A stretch of DNA of 64,000 bases from Azospirillum sp. B21 (GTDB lineage: Bacteria; Pseudomonadota; Alphaproteobacteria; Azospirillales; Azospirillaceae), in NCBI RefSeq assembly GCF_008364825.1, contig NZ_VTTO01000004.1, forward strand, positions 428,445 to 492,444, written 5' to 3'. The notes below the pieces were generated by a model. It searched no databases, was not told the origin of the DNA, and worked only from the letters and a program-made list of their open reading frames with translations. Of this stretch, positions 60,754 through 64,000 are shown in pieces. The position numbers and the translations under genes are program-made. Within the stretch, counting starts at the first letter, position 1. Each line of letters starts with the position of its first letter.

Positions 60754-61347
60754 TTACAACGGCCGCCGTGCCTTCAACGCCGCGGTCAGCGTGCCGTCGT
60801 CGAGATAGTCCAACTCGCCGCCGACCGGGACGCCGTGCGCCAGACGCGAGACCGACACGTCGGAGTCGGTCAGGCGGTCGGTCACCACATGGGCGGTGGT
60901 CTGGCCGTCGACGGTGGCGTTCAGCGCCAGGATGACTTCGCGCACCGCCGGGTCCTTGGCGCGTTCGGCGAGGCCGGCGATGTTCAGGTCGTCGGGTCCG
61001 ACACCCTGCAGGGCCGACAGCAGGCCGCCCAGCACATGGTAGGTGCCGCGGAAGGCGCGGGTGCGTTCCAGTGCCCACAAATCGCCGGCATCCTCCACCA
61101 CGCAGATGACCGAGCGGTCGCGGGTGGGGTCGGAGCAGACGGTGCAGGGATCGCGGCTGTCCAGGTTGCCGCAGATGGAGCAGGCGCGGATCGATTCGCC
61201 GGCCGCCGCCATCGCTTCCGACAGGGGCACCAGCAGGCTGTCACGCCGCTTCATCAGATGCAGCGCCGCCCGACGCGCCGACCGGGGACCGAGCCCCGGC
61301 AGCTTGGACAGCAACTGGATCAGGCGTTCGATTTCAGGTCCGATCAT
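60754..61347 (-). CDS. recR: Recombination protein RecR
   Basis: The 197-residue protein acts with RecF and RecO in recombinational repair. It has an N-terminal helix-hairpin-helix ([20 protein letters not shown]), a four-Cys zinc site ([16 protein letters not shown]) and a Toprim domain beginning [15 protein letters not shown]. The length is normal. It is last in the dnaX-ybaB-recR unit, 59 bases after ybaB; a small hairpin lies in the gap. Confidence 0.97.
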   Translation of the reverse strand: MIGPEIERLIQLLSKLPGLGPRSARRAALHLMKRRDSLLVPLSEAMAAAGESIRACSICGNLDSRDPCTVCSDPTRDRSVICVVEDAGDLWALERTRAFRGTYHVLGGLLSALQGVGPDDLNIAGLAERAKDPAVREVILALNATVDGQTTAHVVTDRLTDSDVSVSRLAHGVPVGGELDYLDDGTLTAALKARRPL

Positions 61348-61362
61348 GGATGTGCAAATCCG

Positions 61363-61383
61363 CCTCTCCCCTCCAGGGAGAGG
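61363..61383 (-). repeat. Hairpin in the ybaB-recR gap
   Basis: CCTCTCCC (61363-61370) and GGGAGAGG (61376-61383) form a perfect 8-bp stem around a 5-base loop, 16 bases upstream of the recR start on the transcribed strand. It may modulate recR expression or reflect the dispersed palindrome family. Confidence 0.6.
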
Positions 61384-61406
61384 GGATTTTCACAGGTACT
61401 GTAGGA

Positions 61407-61730
61407 TCAGAACGGCAGCTTCATGCCCGGCGGCAGCTTCAGGCCGCCCATCATCTTCGAGGTCTCCTCAGCGACGTGCTGTTCGACCTTCTTCTTGGCG
61501 TCGTTGAAGGCGGCGACGATCAGGTCCTCCAGCACCTCGACGTCCTCGGGATCGACCACCGACTTGTCGAGCTTGACCTTCTTCATCTCGCTCTTGCCGT
61601 TGACGGTCACGACGACCATGCCGGCGGCGCTCTGGCCGGTCACTTCGACCTGCTCCAGGCTCGCCTGCATTTCCTGCATCTTGGCCTGCATCTGCTGGGC
61701 CTGCTTCATCATGTTGCCGATATTCTTCAT
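61407..61730 (-). CDS. ybaB: YbaB/EbfC family nucleoid-associated protein
   Basis: The 107-residue protein begins MKNIGNMMKQAQQMQAKMQEMQ, a Met/Gln-rich helix, and has the conserved core GMVVVTVNGKSEMKKVKLD and DLIVAAFNDAKKKVE. It binds DNA as a dimer. It is placed between dnaX (3 bases away) and recR, the standard order in many bacteria. Confidence 0.96.
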   Translation of the reverse strand: MKNIGNMMKQAQQMQAKMQEMQASLEQVEVTGQSAAGMVVVTVNGKSEMKKVKLDKSVVDPEDVEVLEDLIVAAFNDAKKKVEQHVAEETSKMMGGLKLPPGMKLPF

Positions 61731-61733
61731 CGG

Positions 61734-63632
61734 TCAGTACTCTCCTTCGTCGTCGAGGGGGTAGTAGACCCCGTCGTCCTGCTGCTGAACCATGAAATCG
61801 GGTGTCTCGCCGTCATCCGCAACCGCCGCACTCTCCGCCGCGGCAACTTCGGCGAGGTCGCGGATGTCGATGATCTTGGCACCGGTAAAGGCGTCGAGCA
61901 CGGCGCGCACCACCGGGTTGGTTTCCGCCTCCGACAGCGCGCGGCGCTTTTCGGCCTGGCCCTGCTCGGCCAACGTCGGCTGGGCGTGGCCTTCGGACAG
62001 GGCGACGATCCAGCGGTGGCCGGTCCATTCGGTCAGGAACTGCCCGACCTTGGCCGGGAGGGTCGGCGGAGCGGCGGGGCGGAGCTTCAGCTCCAGCCGG
62101 CCTGGCTCCATGCGGACCAGTTGCACCGTCTCCATCAGATAGCCGTAAAGCGCGCCCTCGCGCCGGTCGGAGAACAGTTGCACCAGCGCACGGAAGTCGT
62201 GCGGCATCGGCGACAGCTCCTCGCCGGCGGGAGCGGCGGCGGGGGCAGCTTGGGCTACCGGGGCACTCTGCGGCTGGGCCGAGCCAATGGAGCGGGCGAC
62301 GGCGTGGGTGGCCACGGAAGAGGGTTGGCTTGCGACCGCGACCGGCCCGCCAGCGCCCATGCCGCCACCGCCGGGACCGCGGCCCATCGGCGCGCCCCCT
62401 CCACCGTTGGCTCCGCCGTTGGCCTGCTGGGCCTGGAACTGGCGGATCAGCTCGCCCGGCGTCGGCAAATCGGCGGCGTAGGACAGGCGGACGATCACCA
62501 TCTCCAGCGCCTGCTGCGGCACCGGGGCGGCCTGTACCTCGTTCAGCCCCTTCAACAGAAGCTGCCAGGCGCGGGTCAGCGCCGGCATGCCGAGCTTGCC
62601 CGACAGAGTGGCGCCGCGCGTGCGCTCCGCCTCCGGCAGGGAGGGGTCGTTGGCGCTGTCGGGCACCACCTTCAGCCGGGTCAGATTGTGGACGAGGTCC
62701 AGCAGGTCCTGCAGGATCACCACCGGATCGGCGCCGACGCGGTGCAGGTCGGCCAGGATGTCCATCGCCTCGGCGGGACGGGCGGAAACCGCGGCCTCGA
62801 ACAGGTCGATCACGCGGGTGCGGTCGGCCAGACCCAGCATGTCGCGCACCTGCTGCGCCGTGACGGTGCCGGCGGCGAGCGCGATGGCCTGATCGAGCAG
62901 CGACAGCCCGTCGCGCACCGACCCGTCGGCCGCGCGCGCGATCAGGGCCGCGGCATCCCCCTCGATGTCGGCGCCTTCCATGGCGGTGACGCGGGTGAAA
63001 TGCTCCTTCAGCACCTGGGCGTCAACGCGGCGCAGGTCGAAGCGCTGGCAGCGCGACAGCACCGTGACCGGCACCTTGCGGATCTCGGTGGTGGCGAAGA
63101 CGAACTTCACATGGCTCGGCGGTTCCTCAAGCGTCTTCAGGAGCGCGTTGAACGCGCTCTTCGACAGCATGTGGACCTCGTCGATGATGTAGAGCTTGTA
63201 GCGGGCCGAGACGGGCGAGTAGCGCACGCCGTCGATGATCTCGCGGATGTCGTCGACGCCGGTGTGGCTGGCGGCGTCCATCTCCATCACGTCGACGTGG
63301 CGGTCTTCCGCGATGGCGCGGCAATTGTCGCAGACGCCGCAGGGGCTGACCGTCGGCCCGCCCTTGCCGTCGGGGCCGGTGCAGTTCAGCGCGCGGGCGA
63401 TGATGCGGGCGGTGGTGGTCTTGCCGACGCCGCGTACGCCGGTCAGCATGAAGGCCTGGGCGATGCGGCCGGACTGGATGGCGTTGGTCAGGGTGCGGAC
63501 CAGCGCGTCCTGCCCGATCAGCTCGTCGAAGGTCTTCGGCCGGTATTTGCGCGCGAGCACCCGATAGGCCTGCCCGGTGGCAGGAGCCGTGGCGGGTGCG
63601 GAAGCGGGAGTGTCGACTGTGGTATCGGTCAC
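61734..63632 (-). CDS. dnaX: DNA polymerase III subunit gamma/tau
   Basis: The 632-residue clamp-loader ATPase has Walker A GVRGVGKTTTAR near residue 51 and the four-Cys zinc module (CTGPDGKGGPTVSPCGVCDNC-type). Walker B is VYIIDEVHML-like (LYIIDEVHMLSKSAFNALLKTLEEPP), followed by a sensor region and a Gly/Ala-rich linker leading to the tau C-terminus. No obvious A-rich slippage site was found, so a frameshifted gamma form is not indicated. The SRP RNA gene lies upstream on the same strand. Confidence 0.97.
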   Translation of the reverse strand: MTDTTVDTPASAPATAPATGQAYRVLARKYRPKTFDELIGQDALVRTLTNAIQSGRIAQAFMLTGVRGVGKTTTARIIARALNCTGPDGKGGPTVSPCGVCDNCRAIAEDRHVDVMEMDAASHTGVDDIREIIDGVRYSPVSARYKLYIIDEVHMLSKSAFNALLKTLEEPPSHVKFVFATTEIRKVPVTVLSRCQRFDLRRVDAQVLKEHFTRVTAMEGADIEGDAAALIARAADGSVRDGLSLLDQAIALAAGTVTAQQVRDMLGLADRTRVIDLFEAAVSARPAEAMDILADLHRVGADPVVILQDLLDLVHNLTRLKVVPDSANDPSLPEAERTRGATLSGKLGMPALTRAWQLLLKGLNEVQAAPVPQQALEMVIVRLSYAADLPTPGELIRQFQAQQANGGANGGGGAPMGRGPGGGGMGAGGPVAVASQPSSVATHAVARSIGSAQPQSAPVAQAAPAAAPAGEELSPMPHDFRALVQLFSDRREGALYGYLMETVQLVRMEPGRLELKLRPAAPPTLPAKVGQFLTEWTGHRWIVALSEGHAQPTLAEQGQAEKRRALSEAETNPVVRAVLDAFTGAKIIDIRDLAEVAAAESAAVADDGETPDFMVQQQDDGVYYPLDDEGEY

Positions 63633-63738
63633 GCGGCTGGCCTGTCGAAACGACGGGAGGGGAATTTCGGGCCGCAGGATAGCGTCCCGGCGCCGCGCTG
63701 TCGCCGTCTGTTTCGTGCTGGCAATTTTTGAAGAGGGT

Positions 63739-63835
63739 GGGAGACTGGACGAACGACCCGAGCCGTAACTCGTTGCGGCTGCTTCCTTCCGGACCTGACC
63801 GGGTTGGCGAGGGACTCGTCCGACGCCAGTCTCCC
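63739..63835 (-). ncRNA. ffs: 4.5S signal recognition particle RNA
   Basis: The minus strand contains the universally conserved SRP core GGTCAGGTCCGGAAGGAAGC. The ends GGGAGACTGG and CCAGTCTCCC pair to close a single long hairpin of about 97 bases. With Ffh it targets membrane and secreted proteins. The order ffs, then dnaX, ybaB and recR is common in alphaproteobacteria. The boundaries come from the terminal helix and the promoter spacing. Confidence 0.96.
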
Positions 63836-63841
63836 GTCGCT

Positions 63842-63870
63842 GTTATGGGCATTTGCGCCGGCGGATGCAA
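63842..63870 (-). promoter_or_regulatory. Promoter of ffs
   Basis: On the minus strand TTGCAT (63865-63870) and CATAAC (63842-63847) are separated by 17 bases, with 6 bases to the first RNA base at 63835. It is an excellent sigma-70 arrangement. Confidence 0.85.
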
Positions 63871-64000
63871 GCCTATTCGAGCGTCGGCGTTTTCCTGGCT
63901 GCAACGGTTGCGCTCAGTCCGGACATGAAAAATGTCCGCTGTCAAGTCCTTCATTCAGACATGCAGTGGGGAAAAAGCTCTTACAGGGCAATAGGTTAGG

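Noticed and set aside
61734..63632. Programmed frameshift in dnaX
   Set aside because: No A-rich slippery heptamer with a following stem was seen, so a shorter gamma product is not supported.
61350..63731. 793-residue open frame on the plus strand
   Set aside because: It is antisense to dnaX and ybaB, which are unmistakable; the product is a shadow of codon bias.
63920..63936. Hairpin GGACAT/ATGTCC near the window end
   Set aside because: It has a 6-bp stem only, with no gene context inside the window; too little to name it a terminator.

Overview
The window looks like a chromosomal segment of a high-GC alphaproteobacterium of the Rhodospirillales, most likely Azospirillum or a close relative. 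This is an inference from gene content, not a database match. The supporting signs are an Anr/FnrN-controlled cbb3 oxidase operon, a Usg-family gene, a CIRCE-controlled groESL operon, a Fur/Mur-type regulator without structural Cys pairs, the order ffs-dnaX-ybaB-recR, and strong G/C third-position bias throughout. Most of the window is core genome. There is no integrase, transposase, CRISPR array, tRNA or rRNA that I can support.

Layout. 1-3.4 kb: end of a thioesterase gene, two RNA-methyltransferase-like genes converging on a perfect 23-bp hairpin, and a GNAT-like gene. 3.5-11.3 kb: a microaerobic respiration block (FNR box, ccoNOQP, terminator, ccoH-ccoI-ccoS, then an FnrN-type oxygen sensor). 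11.3-14 kb: a large imperfect inverted repeat, heme A synthase, a phage-type lysozyme with a small membrane protein behind a 16-bp palindrome, and usg. 14.2-16.4 kb: CIRCE and groESL. 16.6-25.2 kb: a DMT transporter, a FixJ-like regulator lacking its phosphoacceptor Asp beside a RsbT/SpoIIE-like protein that has lost catalytic residues, lipoproteins, an oxidoreductase/LysR pair and a HerA-like ATPase. 25.4 kb: a previously unlabelled 23-residue hydrophobic peptide gene resembling DinQ/TisB type I toxins. 25.8-31.2 kb: an EAL-CBS-GGDEF protein and a peptide ABC transporter without its binding protein. 31.5-42.9 kb: trxB, a large unknown gene, Rrf2-cysK, a ThiF/DsrE cluster, an AhpD-like/ECF41 pair with a recognisable ECF41 promoter, a degenerate receiver, a HAD phosphatase and fur. 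43.2-57.4 kb: a CBS-domain histidine kinase, htpG, exported proteins, GST, GNAT, a TAXI binding protein, a HupE-like protein, an orphan imuB-like gene, accA, a methyltransferase, an HNH nuclease and small genes. 57.4-64 kb: gluQ, a membrane-fused CrtI-type oxidoreductase, recR, ybaB, dnaX and the 4.5S SRP RNA with a clear promoter.

How the genes fit together. The cbb3 block is a self-contained low-oxygen module: an FNR box precedes ccoN, and an O2-sensing FnrN follows ccoS. Heme A synthase nearby serves aa3-type rather than cbb3 oxidase. Several genes point to sulfur and redox handling (trxB, Rrf2-cysK, ThiF, DsrE, AhpD-like/ECF41) and stress (groESL, htpG). Signalling proteins with lost catalytic residues are unusually frequent (18.3-20.3 kb and 40.5 kb).

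Repeats. At least five composite palindromic elements of about 107-126 bp with inverted ends, plus one simple hairpin, punctuate gene boundaries at 1.5, 31.4, 46.6, 52.5, 54.2 and 60.7 kb. They are the most conspicuous non-coding signal here, and one sits across the 5' end of the imuB-like reading frame.
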